Of a stretch of DNA of 64,000 bases, positions 32,133-42,192 are shown in pieces. The stretch's first letter is position 1. Every line of letters begins with the position of its first letter. The notes under the pieces are model-generated. The model ran no database searches, was not told the DNA's origin, and worked only from the letters and a program-made list of their open reading frames with translations. Where the stretch lies: assembly GCA_016720545.1 (NCBI GenBank), contig JADKKK010000001.1, positions 868,001-932,000 of the forward strand. The letters are read 5' to 3'. The DNA comes from Myxococcales bacterium (GTDB lineage: Bacteria; Myxococcota_A; Polyangia; Polyangiales; Polyangiaceae). The position numbers were made by a program, and so were the translations under genes.

Positions 32133-33722
32133 CTACGGGAGCTCGTCCAGCGGCGCCGGGAACGTCGCGCCGCTCGATCCTTGCGCGACCCCTCGCTGGG
32201 CGCGGAGCCGAGTCAGCTCGGCGGCCACGCGCTCGTGGCGCATGACCACGAAGTGCTTTATCCCGAGGATGACCTGCTGGCCTCTCCGCAGCTCGTGGTG
32301 AGAGAAGCCGTTCCGGTACACCTCGTCGTTCGTGAACTGCCGCCCGGTGTGCGCGGGCGCCCCGCCCTCGCCCTCGAGGTACGCGGCCCGCTCGACGCGC
32401 GCGAAGAGGCGAGCGACCTTCGACATCACCTTCGGTTCCGTGAGGAGCGTGTCGTTGGCCCACTGCACGAAGTCGAGATAATAGGCCAAGAACGCGCCGT
32501 TCTTCAGAATGTTTCCGAGGAGTGGGAGCGACTCCATGTTGCTCTTCCCGTCGTAGCCGACCCAGTCGACGATGCTCGCTTCGTGCCACGCTCGCCCGAA
32601 GAAGTCTGTGCCGAACGAGTTGTCGTAGTCCCAAGGGAGCCACGTGAAGTAGGGCTTCGACATGACGTCGGCCCCGCTCACCCCCCGCCTCCCCGAGTTG
32701 TACACGAAGTAATTCGCGGGGGTGGCGTAGTAGTTGTCCCACGCGCCGATGAGCGAGGTCACCGCGGCCCAGCGGAGGAACCCCTTCACGTTGAAGACCT
32801 CCGAGAGCGCGTCTCTGTACGCCGGGGTGGCATAGCGCTCGTCGCCGGCGCCCGGCTGGCCCACGGCGGAGTGTGTGCGGACGAGGGTCGCGAGGTCGTC
32901 GTACGTCTGGAGGGCCGGGTCATCGGTGGCCTCCTCGTTCGTCTTCAGCCGGTAGGTCCGCTGCTCGATGTCTGTGGCCTTCTTGTAGTGTTTGCCGCCG
33001 TCGTCTCCGGCGGTGCCTCGGTAGCCGAGCGTCGCGGGCCCGAGATCGATGCCTGGCTCGCTCCAATATGCCTTGTAGAGATTTCCGCCGTCGTTCTTGC
33101 CGAAGTGGTCCTTCAAGAAGGGCTTGTCGATCTCCTCGATGAGTGAGTAGAGCCCAAAGTATCGGTCATTGACGCAGAGCTTGGCGTAGGTGTGTCGCGG
33201 AGCGTGGACCCCCGCTTCGCGGAACGTGGACCACGCCAACGCCTCTCGCATCTGCGAGACGTCGTTCCACATGCTCTTCAAGTTGAGCTTCTTCATACCG
33301 AAGAAGCGATCGTCCTTCTTCTCGAGCGAGATCTTGTAGCTCGACTTGGGCGTGCCGTTCGTCAGGTTCCCGCTCGTCCGCAGCGTGAAGGTCTTGGTCT
33401 TGTAGGCGAGGTCCGCGGTGCTCGCCTCCGAGTCGGGGCAGTGGAGCTTGCTGTTCGCCTTGGCTCGATAGACCACGAGCTCGGCGCCGGGCACCGCGGT
33501 CTCGCTCGCGAGCGTCGCGGGGGTCATCTTCGCCGGGTCCCAGCCCTGAATGCGCACGAACAGCATGTCGGCGCCGAACAGCGCTTCCTTGCTCGCGAAG
33601 GCGGTCCCCATGACCTCGTCGGCCGAGACCCCGTCCTCCGCGGGGAGCGCCGCCCCGCAGCCGAAGCCCCCAAAGGAGGCTGCGACGAACCCTGCGGCGA
33701 TGAGGAGCGGCGCGACGCGCAT
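32133..33722 (-). CDS. CotH-family protein, exported
   Basis: A 529-residue protein from ATG 33722 with a signal peptide and lipobox-like FGGFGC. The CotH core is visible: FVRIQGWDPAKM, SYKISLEKKDDRFFGMKKLN, LNLKSMWNDVSQMREALAWS, YFGLYSLIEEIDKPFLKDHF and FTWLPWDYDNSFGTDFF. CotH proteins are secreted atypical protein kinases; the WDYDNS Asp motif corresponds to their metal-binding region. Bacterial CotH phosphorylates spore-coat proteins in Bacillus; in myxobacteria CotH proteins are numerous, and a role in spore or surface-protein modification is inference. It lies downstream of the MITE-like element and the phosphoesterase. Confidence 0.87.
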   Translation of the reverse strand: MRVAPLLIAAGFVAASFGGFGCGAALPAEDGVSADEVMGTAFASKEALFGADMLFVRIQGWDPAKMTPATLASETAVPGAELVVYRAKANSKLHCPDSEASTADLAYKTKTFTLRTSGNLTNGTPKSSYKISLEKKDDRFFGMKKLNLKSMWNDVSQMREALAWSTFREAGVHAPRHTYAKLCVNDRYFGLYSLIEEIDKPFLKDHFGKNDGGNLYKAYWSEPGIDLGPATLGYRGTAGDDGGKHYKKATDIEQRTYRLKTNEEATDDPALQTYDDLATLVRTHSAVGQPGAGDERYATPAYRDALSEVFNVKGFLRWAAVTSLIGAWDNYYATPANYFVYNSGRRGVSGADVMSKPYFTWLPWDYDNSFGTDFFGRAWHEASIVDWVGYDGKSNMESLPLLGNILKNGAFLAYYLDFVQWANDTLLTEPKVMSKVARLFARVERAAYLEGEGGAPAHTGRQFTNDEVYRNGFSHHELRRGQQVILGIKHFVVMRHERVAAELTRLRAQRGVAQGSSGATFPAPLDELP

Positions 33723-33872
33723 GCCCGAGATGTAGCACGATGTGTGCCGCGTCGCAGGGCGGGAAACCGCCCCCTCGAGCCCACATTTCGGCGCACCATG
33801 GTGCACGCCCCTGGATCGTCGAGGGCTCATGGAGGCCTTCGCGGATCACCCGACCGGCGTCGCCCGCAAGAC

Positions 33873-34059
33873 CTAGCAGCCTGTTGATTGACGGACCGAG
33901 GCCCGGCGTCGTCCGCGCCCGGCCCGCCAAGGCGCGATCCGAGGAGCGCGCGGAGCGTGTTCCAGGTGGGCGTTTCTAGGTGAGCACGCACCGCAGGATC
34001 GCAACGACGGCGGTCGGGATGCGGCGGCGACGGGCCGACGGGAGTCAATCAACGGGCTG

Positions 34060-34063
<4 letters not shown>
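33873..34063. mobile_element. MITE-like element, 191 bp, 20-bp terminal inverted repeats
   Basis: The left end CTAGCAGCCTGTTGATTGAC (33873-33892) and the right end at 34044-34063 are inverted repeats matching at 19 of 20 positions. The interior (about 150 bp, GC-rich) encodes nothing convincing and has only weak internal symmetry. The right repeat supplies the TAG stop codon of the phosphoesterase gene. A third copy of the core (GCAGCCCGTTGAT) occurs near 35666, upstream of the same gene. No transposase is in the window, so it would have to move in trans. No clear target-site duplication was found. Confidence 0.55.
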
Positions 34064-35598
<1,535 letters not shown>

Positions 35599-35748
35599 CC
35601 GCGTGTCGGTACCACGCAGGGCGGGGAGGGTCAAACCGGCCCCGCTCCCCGCGCGGGCGAGGCTTGCAGCCCGTTGATAGCTCCGCGTGGGCCGCGTGGG
35701 TGCTGAGCGCTACTATGCTTCGCCTCGCGCGGCCCTGCGCGGCGCGAG

Positions 35749-35764
35749 TGGCGCGAGCTTTGCT
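35749..35764 (+). promoter_or_regulatory. Sigma-54 promoter candidate for the histidine kinase operon
   Basis: TGGCGCG-AGCT-TTGCT at 35749-35764 matches the sigma-54 consensus TGGCACG-N4-TTGCW, with GG (35750-35751) and GC (35762-35763) exactly 10 nt apart. The kinase ATG is at 35795, leaving a leader of about 20 nt. The second gene of the operon encodes an NtrC-type activator, consistent with autoregulation. A possible upstream site GCGTGTCGGTACCACGC lies at 35601-35617. Confidence 0.6.
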
Positions 35765-35794
35765 TTAGCGGGCTCGCCCCCCGAGGAGCCCACG

Positions 35795-37195
35795 ATGAAG
35801 GTCGTCAGTCGATTCGCCGCCGCGTTCTTCGCCGCCACCTGCGCTTGGCTCGCTGTGACGAGCTGGCTCTCCGCGGTGCGCGAGTCGGAGCGGGCCGCGG
35901 CTCGCATCGAGAGCGACACCCGCGCCCTCGCCGAGGCCCTCAAGGTCGCCATCGTCATCTCGTGGCCCGAGGGCGGAGAGACGGCGGCGAGGCGCATCGC
36001 GGAGGGCGCGGACGTGCAGCGGGCGAACGTCGACGTCGCGTGGGAGTCCGGCCCCCCGTCGTCCACCGAGCCCTCCGCGACGCGGGCGAACGGCGACGGG
36101 CGAACGCTCCGGGTGTCGATACCGATCCGCGTGTCCGACCGCGAGGGAGGCACGCTCGTGCTCCGCCACTCGGTGCCGAGCGAGGCGGCGCTGCTACGAG
36201 CCGCGCTGCGGGAGGAGCTCGGCGCCACCCTGACCCTTGGGCTCGTCGTCGTGGGCCTGGCGTGGGGGCTCGGCTCGGTCCTGATCGGCAAGCCCCTGGA
36301 GCGCGTGGTCGCCCAGGCGCGGCGTGCGGCAGAGGGCGACCTCTCCGCGCGCCTTCCAGAGGACCGTCGGGATGAAATCGGAGACCTCAAGCGCGAGCTC
36401 AACGCGATGTGGGTTCGGCTCGAGGAGGCAGGGCGGCGCATCGAGGAGGAGTCGACGGCGAGAGTGGAGACCCTCGAACAGCTGCGGCACCTCGACCGTC
36501 TCCGAACCGTGGGGACGCTGTCCTCGGCGATCGCCCACGAGCTTGGCACACCTCTCAACGTCGTCCTCATCCGGGCGCAGGGCCTCGCGGACGAGCCCGC
36601 GACGCCATCGGAACGCGAGGATGCGTCACGCGTGATCGTCGCGCAGGTGGAGCGAATGAGTCGCATCGTTCGGCAGCTCCTCGACTTCTCGCGGCTCGAA
36701 CCGCCCGCCGTCAGCGAGACCTCTCTCCCGGAGGTCCTGGCCAGCGCGGCGCGGCTCCTGGGACCGCTCGCGAAGAAGCACGGTGTCGCGCTCGAGGTCG
36801 TCACCCCCACGGACCTCCTGGTCGACGTCGATCAAGGTCAGGTCGAGCAGGCGGTCACGAACCTCATCGTGAACGCGGTCCACTCGATGCCGTCGGGAGG
36901 CACGATTCGCGTCCAGCTCACGAGGGTCGAGGCGGCCGCCGCCCCGGGCTCGCCGGCGCCGCCGGTTCGGGCCGCACGGATCGACATCGAAGACCAGGGC
37001 GTCGGCATCTCGCCGGAGGCGCTGGCGCGCATCTTCGAGCCGTTCTACACGACAAAACCTGAGGGCAGAGGGACCGGCCTCGGGCTCAGCGTGGCCAAGG
37101 GGATCGTGGAGGAGCACGGCGGCTGGCTCACCGCCAAGAGCGAGGTGGGCCACGGCTCGACCTTTTCGATCTACCTTCCACTTCACCCTCCATGA
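35795..37195 (+). CDS. Sensor histidine kinase
   Basis: A 466-residue protein from ATG 35795 (MKVVSRFAAAFFAA), with GAGG about 10 nt upstream. A first transmembrane helix (about 7-25) and a second (about 148-170, TLTLGLVVVGLAWGLGSVL) bracket a small periplasmic domain. A HAMP domain follows (about 171-225: GKPLERVVAQARRAAEGDLS). The H-box is LSSAIAHELGTPLNVV (phospho-His), the N-box VTNLIVNAVHSMPSG, then DQGVGIS, FEPFYTTKPEGRGTGLGLS and a normal end. All catalytic boxes are present. It is coupled to the NtrC-type regulator (ATGA). It probably phosphorylates that regulator; the stimulus is unknown. Confidence 0.95.
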   Translation: MKVVSRFAAAFFAATCAWLAVTSWLSAVRESERAAARIESDTRALAEALKVAIVISWPEGGETAARRIAEGADVQRANVDVAWESGPPSSTEPSATRANGDGRTLRVSIPIRVSDREGGTLVLRHSVPSEAALLRAALREELGATLTLGLVVVGLAWGLGSVLIGKPLERVVAQARRAAEGDLSARLPEDRRDEIGDLKRELNAMWVRLEEAGRRIEEESTARVETLEQLRHLDRLRTVGTLSSAIAHELGTPLNVVLIRAQGLADEPATPSEREDASRVIVAQVERMSRIVRQLLDFSRLEPPAVSETSLPEVLASAARLLGPLAKKHGVALEVVTPTDLLVDVDQGQVEQAVTNLIVNAVHSMPSGGTIRVQLTRVEAAAAPGSPAPPVRAARIDIEDQGVGISPEALARIFEPFYTTKPEGRGTGLGLSVAKGIVEEHGGWLTAKSEVGHGSTFSIYLPLHPP

Positions 37196-38559
37196 TCCCC
37201 CGCATCCTCGTCGTCGACGACGATCCCGACTTCTGCAACGAGCTCCAGCGCCTGCTGACGAAGCGCGGGCACGACGTGGTCGGGCGGACGTCGGCGGAGG
37301 AGGCCCTCGCCATCGCGCTCGGCGAGGACATGGATCTCGTGCTCACCGACCTCCGCATGGGGGAGGTCTCGGGCACCGATCTCTGCCGCCACGTCGCCGG
37401 GCAGAAACCCGATCTCCCGGTCGTCGTGCTGACCGGCTTCGGGTCGGTGGAGGCCGCCGTCGCGACCATGCGAGCTGGCGCGTTCGACTTCCTTACGAAG
37501 CCCTTCTCGCCAGCTCAGCTCGACCTCGTCGTGGCGCGCGCTCTGGAGCACCGACGCCTGCGCGTGGAGGTGAAGCGCCTGGAGCGCGAAGCGCGCGGAC
37601 GCGCCCCCGAAGCCGCCATCCTCGGGGAGAGCCGCGTGATGCGCGAGGTCCTCGACTTCGTCGATCGTGTCGCGGCCACCGAGGCGACCGTGCTCGTGAC
37701 GGGCGAGAGCGGCACCGGCAAGGAGCTCGTCGCGCGGGCCGTCCACGAGCGGAGTCGCCGCGCCCGAGGTCCCTTCGTCGCCATCAACTGTGCCGCCCTC
37801 CCGGAGGCGCTGTTGGAGAGTGAGCTGTTCGGCTACGTGAGAGGCGCCTTCACCGACGCGAAGGGCGCCAAGCGGGGTCTCTTCCTCGAGGCGCAAGGCG
37901 GGACCCTGTTCCTCGACGAGGTCGGCGAGCTGCCCATCGGCGTGCAGGCGAAGCTGCTTCGCGCGCTCGAGGAGCGCAAGGTCCGCCCGCTCGGCGCGAC
38001 GCAGGAGGTCCCCTTCGACGCGCGCCTCGTCGCCGCCACGAACCGCGACCTCGAGAGCCGCGTCGCGGAGAGGGCGTTTCGCGAGGACCTCTACTATCGC
38101 ATCCACGTAGTGCACGTGGACTTGCCGCCTCTTCGCGCGCGGGGCGAGGACGTGCTCGCGCTCGCTACGCACTTCCTCCGACGCTTCTCCGAGCGCCACG
38201 GCAAGGTGGTGTCCGGAATGCGAGGCGACGTCGTCCAGAGGTTGCTGGCTTACCCGTGGCCCGGGAACGTGCGCGAGCTCCAGAACTGCATGGAGCGCGC
38301 GGTCGCGCTGTGCCTCACGGGCGAGATCACCCCCGAGGAGCTGCCCCCGCGGGTGCGCGATCACCGCCCGTCCGACGTGCTCGTCGCCGCCAGCGACCCG
38401 ACCGAGCTCGTGACGATGGAAGAGGTGGAGCGCCGGTACGTGCGCCGCGTCATGGAGGCCGTGGGCGGGAGCAAGTCGGAGGCGGCGCGCATCTTGGGCT
38501 TCGACCGCTCTACGCTCTACCGCAAGCTCGAGCGCTACGGGATCCGCGAAGCGGGCTGA
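37192..38559 (+). CDS. NtrC-family sigma-54-dependent response regulator
   Basis: A 455-residue regulator. The receiver domain (1-120) has the phospho-acceptor Asp in LVLTDLRM and Lys in FLTKPFSP. The AAA+ domain (about 140-380) shows GESGTGKE (Walker A), ELFGYVRGAFTDAKGAKRG (L1 loop; GAFTDA in place of GAFTGA), GTLFLDEVGELP (Walker B) and the Arg-finger region. The C-terminal Fis-type helix-turn-helix is SKSEAARILGFDRSTLYRKL. The GAFTDA change affects the sigma-54-contacting loop and may alter activity. A sigma-54-type promoter and a good palindrome lie between this gene and the next operon, making that operon its likely target. Confidence 0.95.
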   Translation: MIPRILVVDDDPDFCNELQRLLTKRGHDVVGRTSAEEALAIALGEDMDLVLTDLRMGEVSGTDLCRHVAGQKPDLPVVVLTGFGSVEAAVATMRAGAFDFLTKPFSPAQLDLVVARALEHRRLRVEVKRLEREARGRAPEAAILGESRVMREVLDFVDRVAATEATVLVTGESGTGKELVARAVHERSRRARGPFVAINCAALPEALLESELFGYVRGAFTDAKGAKRGLFLEAQGGTLFLDEVGELPIGVQAKLLRALEERKVRPLGATQEVPFDARLVAATNRDLESRVAERAFREDLYYRIHVVHVDLPPLRARGEDVLALATHFLRRFSERHGKVVSGMRGDVVQRLLAYPWPGNVRELQNCMERAVALCLTGEITPEELPPRVRDHRPSDVLVAASDPTELVTMEEVERRYVRRVMEAVGGSKSEAARILGFDRSTLYRKLERYGIREAG

Positions 38560-38570
38560 CACCGCCCGGA

Positions 38571-38605
38571 TGTTGCGTAACGCGACACTGCGTGTGGCAA
38601 TACGC
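38571..38605. promoter_or_regulatory. Upstream activator binding sites (palindromes)
   Basis: TGTTGCGTAACGCGACA (38571-38587) is a 17-nt near-perfect palindrome of the form TGT-n-GCGT-n-ACGC-n-ACA. It is followed at once by a second half-site pair, TGCGT-n8-ACGC (38589-38605). They lie about 80-110 nt before the -24 element of the next promoter, the usual place for NtrC-type enhancer sites. Confidence 0.5.
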
Positions 38606-38682
38606 GGCGAGCGCTCGTCGGCGCGCGCCCGGGCTCGGGCCGAACGTTCGGGGGCGGGGCGGAGTCCCCAGCCGACGTGGCG

Positions 38683-38698
38683 CGGCACGGAGGGTGCA
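38683..38698 (+). promoter_or_regulatory. Sigma-54 promoter candidate for the response regulator-exporter operon
   Basis: CGGCACG-GAGG-GTGCA at 38683-38698 keeps the invariant GG (38684-38685) and GC (38696-38697) with 10 nt between, and the full GGCACG block. Predicted transcription start is near 38709, 37 nt before the GTG start at 38746. The adjacent NtrC-type gene and palindromes support the assignment. Confidence 0.6.
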
Positions 38699-38745
38699 CT
38701 GGGCCCTGTACCCGCCATTCAGCGGGCCGAGAGCCGAGGTGAACC

Positions 38746-39219
38746 GTGGTCGCAGCAACATCGGTCGAGTGGGACGAAGAGGAAGAGCCGACCACCCCGT
38801 TTTGGCGCTCGGGCGCCAGGGTCGTGGTCGTCGACGACGACAGTGACATGAGGCAGGTGGTGCACACGACGCTCCGCCGCGAGGGCTACGACATCCGCGA
38901 GAACGCGTCCGGTGGAGCGCTCCTCCGTACGCTGTCCGACATCGCCCTAGGCGGCTTCCCGCTCGACGGGGTCGACCTCATCGTGCTCGACAACCGGATG
39001 CCTGGTATCACGGGCCTCGAGGCGCTGAGGGCGATTCGCGGCTCCGAGTGGACCACGCCCGCGGTCCTGATGACCGCCTACCCGAGCCAGGCGGTCAGCG
39101 ACGAGGCCCAGGCGCTCGGCGCCGTCGTCCTTCCCAAGCCGTTCACCCGCGAGGCCCTCACCCGCGTCGTCTTGGAGGCGCTGCTCGGAAAGAACCGCCC
39201 GCGGAGGATCAGGCGCTGA
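38746..39219 (+). CDS. Single-domain response regulator
   Basis: A 157-residue protein starting at GTG 38746 (MVAATSVEWDEEEEPTTPFW). After an acidic 25-residue N-terminus comes one receiver domain: VVVVDDDSDMRQVV (acid pocket), LIVLDNRMPGITG (phospho-Asp), AVLMTAYPSQAV (Thr) and VVLPKPFTREAL (Lys). There is no output domain, so it acts through protein contact. It is the first gene of the sigma-54-driven operon and ends 1 nt before the ABC-transporter ATG. A stand-alone receiver co-transcribed with an exporter suggests post-translational control of secretion, which is inference. Confidence 0.92.
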   Translation: MVAATSVEWDEEEEPTTPFWRSGARVVVVDDDSDMRQVVHTTLRREGYDIRENASGGALLRTLSDIALGGFPLDGVDLIVLDNRMPGITGLEALRAIRGSEWTTPAVLMTAYPSQAVSDEAQALGAVVLPKPFTREALTRVVLEALLGKNRPRRIRR

Positions 39220-39220
39220 A

Positions 39221-40858
39221 ATGCCGACCCCCGCAGCGCGTGGTCACGCCACGCACGCCACGCACGCCACGCACGCCACGCACGCCACGCCGCACCAGCG
39301 ACTTCGAGAGCTCGTCAGGCTGGAGCGCGACGACATCTGGGCCATCGCAGTCTTCGGAGCGCTCGTCGGGCTCACGACGCTCGCCGTCCCCGTGGCGGTG
39401 CAGGCCCTGGTCACGTCGGTGGCGATGGGGACGCTCCTCCAGCCCGTCGCCGTGCTGACGGTGCTGCTGACGATCGTCCTTGGCTTCTCGGCGGCGCTGC
39501 GGGTCTGGCAAGTGAAGCTCGTCGAGCTGCTCCAGGAGCGAGTCTTCGTGCGCGCCTCGCTCGAGCTCGCCAGCAAGCTGTCGCACGCCTCGCCCGGGGC
39601 TTTCGAGGGAAGACACGGGCCGGAGCAGGTCAACCGCTTCCTCGACGTCGTGACGGTGCAGAAGGCGCTCGCGGGCCTCCTTCTCGATGGCTTGGCCGTC
39701 GGCCTTCAGCTGGTCGTGGGCCTCGGGCTGCTCGGGTTCTACCACCCGCTCCTGCTCGCGTTCGACGTCGTCTTGATCGGCGCCCTCATCTTCGTGATCT
39801 TCGTCCTCGGTCGTCGAGGTGTATCGACCAGCGTGGGCGAGTCCAAGGCGAAGTACGCCGTAGTCGCCTGGTTGCAGGAGGTCGCGCGTCACCCGGTGGC
39901 GTTCCGCTCCGAAAACGCGCAACGCTTCGCCCTCGCGCGCGCAGACGAGCGATTGATGTACTACCTGGAGCGGCGAAGAGAGCACTTTCGCGTAGTGCTC
40001 CGCCAGACGATCGGCTCGCTCACGGTGCACACGTTCGCGAGCGCCTCGGTGCTTGGCCTAGGCGCGCTGCTCGTTCTGCAGTCGCAGCTCACGTTGGGGC
40101 AGTTGGTCGCTTCGGAGCTGGTCGTCAATGCCGTCGTCGCGGGGGTGTCGAAGCTCGGAAAGCACCTCGAGACCTACTACGATCTCGTCACCTCGCTCGA
40201 CAAGCTCGGGCACCTCACCGAGATCTCCACGGAGCGCGAGGACGGCGAGCCGCTCGAGGGATCGGGCCCGCTCCAGGTCGAGCTCGAACGCGCGAGCGGT
40301 CGCGTCGCCGTGAGGGCAGGCGAATGCCTCGTCCTCTCCGCGGCGCGGCAGGAAACCAGCGGTGAGCTCGGCGCGCTGTACGGCCTCGCCGAAGACGCCG
40401 ACGTGCGGGTCGACGGAGTCCCGCTGACCGAGGTCTCTCTCCCCAGCTATCGTGACGCGGTCGCGCTCGTCCGCGGTCCGGAGGTCTTCAACGGATCGGT
40501 CCTCGACAACGTTCGCATGGGGCGCCCGAACGTGTCGCAGTCGGATGTCCGGAGGGCGCTCGCGGCGGTGGGTCTCGAAGACACCGTCGCTCGACTCCCT
40601 GCCGGCCTCAACACCGAGCTCACGACGTACGGCCTCCCTCTCACTTCGGAGCAGGGCACACGCATCGCCCTGGCCCGCGGGCTCGCAGGAGGGCCTCGCC
40701 TTCTCCTGCTCGATCGCGTCCTCGACGGCCTCCCGGAGGCCGCGCTCGCGGCGGTCGTCTCGACGCTCGTGGGCGCCCGAGGCACGCAGTCGCTCGTCGT
40801 CTCGACGAGCCGCCCAGACGTCGCGACAGCGCTCTCCGCCACGGAGGTGCGCTCATGA
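39221..40858 (+). CDS. ABC exporter subunit with degenerate nucleotide-binding domain
   Basis: A 545-residue protein laid out as a type I secretion ABC half-transporter: an N-terminal (His-Ala-Thr)5 repeat, five or six transmembrane helices (about 40-320) and a C-terminal NBD-like domain (about 345-545). The NBD motifs are broken. Where Walker A should be, the sequence is ECLVLSAARQETSGELG, with no GxxGxGK[ST]. The signature reads LTSEQGTRIALARGL instead of LSGGQ. Walker B is LLLLDRVL, with Arg in place of the catalytic Glu, and there is no H-loop His (VVSTSRPD). ATP hydrolysis by this subunit is unlikely. It is coupled to HlyD-like and TolC-like genes. Confidence 0.85.
   Translation: MPTPAARGHATHATHATHATHATPHQRLRELVRLERDDIWAIAVFGALVGLTTLAVPVAVQALVTSVAMGTLLQPVAVLTVLLTIVLGFSAALRVWQVKLVELLQERVFVRASLELASKLSHASPGAFEGRHGPEQVNRFLDVVTVQKALAGLLLDGLAVGLQLVVGLGLLGFYHPLLLAFDVVLIGALIFVIFVLGRRGVSTSVGESKAKYAVVAWLQEVARHPVAFRSENAQRFALARADERLMYYLERRREHFRVVLRQTIGSLTVHTFASASVLGLGALLVLQSQLTLGQLVASELVVNAVVAGVSKLGKHLETYYDLVTSLDKLGHLTEISTEREDGEPLEGSGPLQVELERASGRVAVRAGECLVLSAARQETSGELGALYGLAEDADVRVDGVPLTEVSLPSYRDAVALVRGPEVFNGSVLDNVRMGRPNVSQSDVRRALAAVGLEDTVARLPAGLNTELTTYGLPLTSEQGTRIALARGLAGGPRLLLLDRVLDGLPEAALAAVVSTLVGARGTQSLVVSTSRPDVATALSATEVRS
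39245..39289 (+). repeat. In-frame 9-nt repeat, 5 copies, (His-Ala-Thr)5
   Basis: Five perfect copies of CACGCCACG encode (HAT)5 at residues 9-23 of the ABC exporter subunit. As in the SdpI-like gene, the unit is 9 nt, lies just behind the start codon and precedes the first membrane helix. Confidence 0.95.
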
Positions 40859-42192
40859 ATCACGCGGAACGGTGGTCCGGAGCCGGCGCGCGCGCGCTCG
40901 TTGATCTACCCAGCTTTCGCGCGGTGCAGGGAAATCCCCGGACGCGACGGCTCTCGCGCCTCCTCTTCGCCGTGGTGGCCGCGGTGTTCGGGTCTCTCTT
41001 CATCATCCCCTGGCAGCAGACGTCGATCAGCGGAGGGCGGGTCGTCGCGTATGCCCCCCTCGAGCGCCGGCAGAACATCGAGGCCCCCATCGAAGGGCGA
41101 ATCGTGTCCTGGGCGGTCCACGAGGGCACCCGAGTCAAGAAGGGAGATCTCGTCGCGGTCATCTCGGACAACGATCCCGAGCTGGTCGCGCGGATGCGCC
41201 TCGAGCGGTCCGCCGTCGAGAACCGGGTCGAGGCTGCGCGAGCGCGCGTTCGCTCGATGGAAGACCGCATCATCTCGCTCGAGACCTCGCGCTCCACCGG
41301 AGTCTCGGCCGCTGGCTCCCGCGCGCGCATGGCGCGTGATCGGGTGATGGCCGCGGAGCACGCGGTCGACGCGGCCGACGGCGCGGTGAAGACCTCGCAG
41401 CTGAACCTGGACCGCCAGCGCGCGCTCGCGAAGGACGGGCTCACCTCCACGCGCGGGGTCGAGGTCGCGGAGCTCGAACAGCTGCGATCCAGGACGGATG
41501 CGGAACGCGCCCGGGCCGCGCTCTCGGCGGCGAAGAGCGAAGAGCTCGCGCTGAAGTCGGACCACGAGAAGGTTGGGTCGGACGCGCGGGCCTTGATTCG
41601 AGACGCCGAGGCGGCGAAGGCGATCGCGCAGGGCGAGGTCGCGAACTCCGAAGCGGAGCTCACCCGCGTGGACGTGCGTCTCGCGCGGCAGGCCTCCCAG
41701 CGGATCATGGCGCCGCGCGACGGCACGGTCCTGAAGCTGCTCGCGGCCCAAGGCTCCGAGATGGTGAAGGGCGGCGACCCGATCGCCGTCCTTATCCCCG
41801 ACACAGAGGAGCGCGCGGTCGAGCTCCACGTCGATGGCAACGACCTGCCCCTCGTGGCCGAGGGTCGGCGGGTGCGGCTCCAATTCGAGGGTTGGCCCGC
41901 CGTGCAGTTCTCCGGCTGGCCCCAGGTCGCGGTCGGGACCTTCGGAGGCACAGTCTCGCTCGTCGACTCGTCCGACGACGGCAAGGGGAAGTTTCGGGTG
42001 GTCGTGCGGCCGGACGCGGGCGCCCCGTGGCCAGAGAGCCGCTATCTGCGGCAGGGGGTGCGCGCCCAAGGATTCATCCTCCTTGGGAGGGTGTCGTTGG
42101 CCTACGAGCTTTGGCGCCAGTTCAACGGCTTCCCGGCGTCGAATCCTGCGCCACCCAAGCAGGCGGAGCAGGCCGAGGGGAAGTCCAAATGA
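40855..42192 (+). CDS. HlyD-family periplasmic adaptor (membrane fusion protein)
   Basis: A 445-residue protein with one N-terminal membrane helix (about 40-60, LLFAVVAAVFGSLFIIPW). It then has the first half of a lipoyl/biotinyl domain (RRQNIEAPIEGRIVSWAV and HEGTRVKKGDLVAVISDNDP), a long antiparallel coiled coil (about 115-280), the second half (QRIMAPRDGTVLKLLAAQGS, EMVKGGDPIAVLIPD) and a beta-barrel domain. It bridges the inner-membrane exporter and the TolC-like channel. Its ATG overlaps the ABC stop and its stop overlaps the TolC-like ATG (both ATGA). The coiled coil is of ordinary length for TolC docking. Confidence 0.93.
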   Translation: MNHAERWSGAGARALVDLPSFRAVQGNPRTRRLSRLLFAVVAAVFGSLFIIPWQQTSISGGRVVAYAPLERRQNIEAPIEGRIVSWAVHEGTRVKKGDLVAVISDNDPELVARMRLERSAVENRVEAARARVRSMEDRIISLETSRSTGVSAAGSRARMARDRVMAAEHAVDAADGAVKTSQLNLDRQRALAKDGLTSTRGVEVAELEQLRSRTDAERARAALSAAKSEELALKSDHEKVGSDARALIRDAEAAKAIAQGEVANSEAELTRVDVRLARQASQRIMAPRDGTVLKLLAAQGSEMVKGGDPIAVLIPDTEERAVELHVDGNDLPLVAEGRRVRLQFEGWPAVQFSGWPQVAVGTFGGTVSLVDSSDDGKGKFRVVVRPDAGAPWPESRYLRQGVRAQGFILLGRVSLAYELWRQFNGFPASNPAPPKQAEQAEGKSK

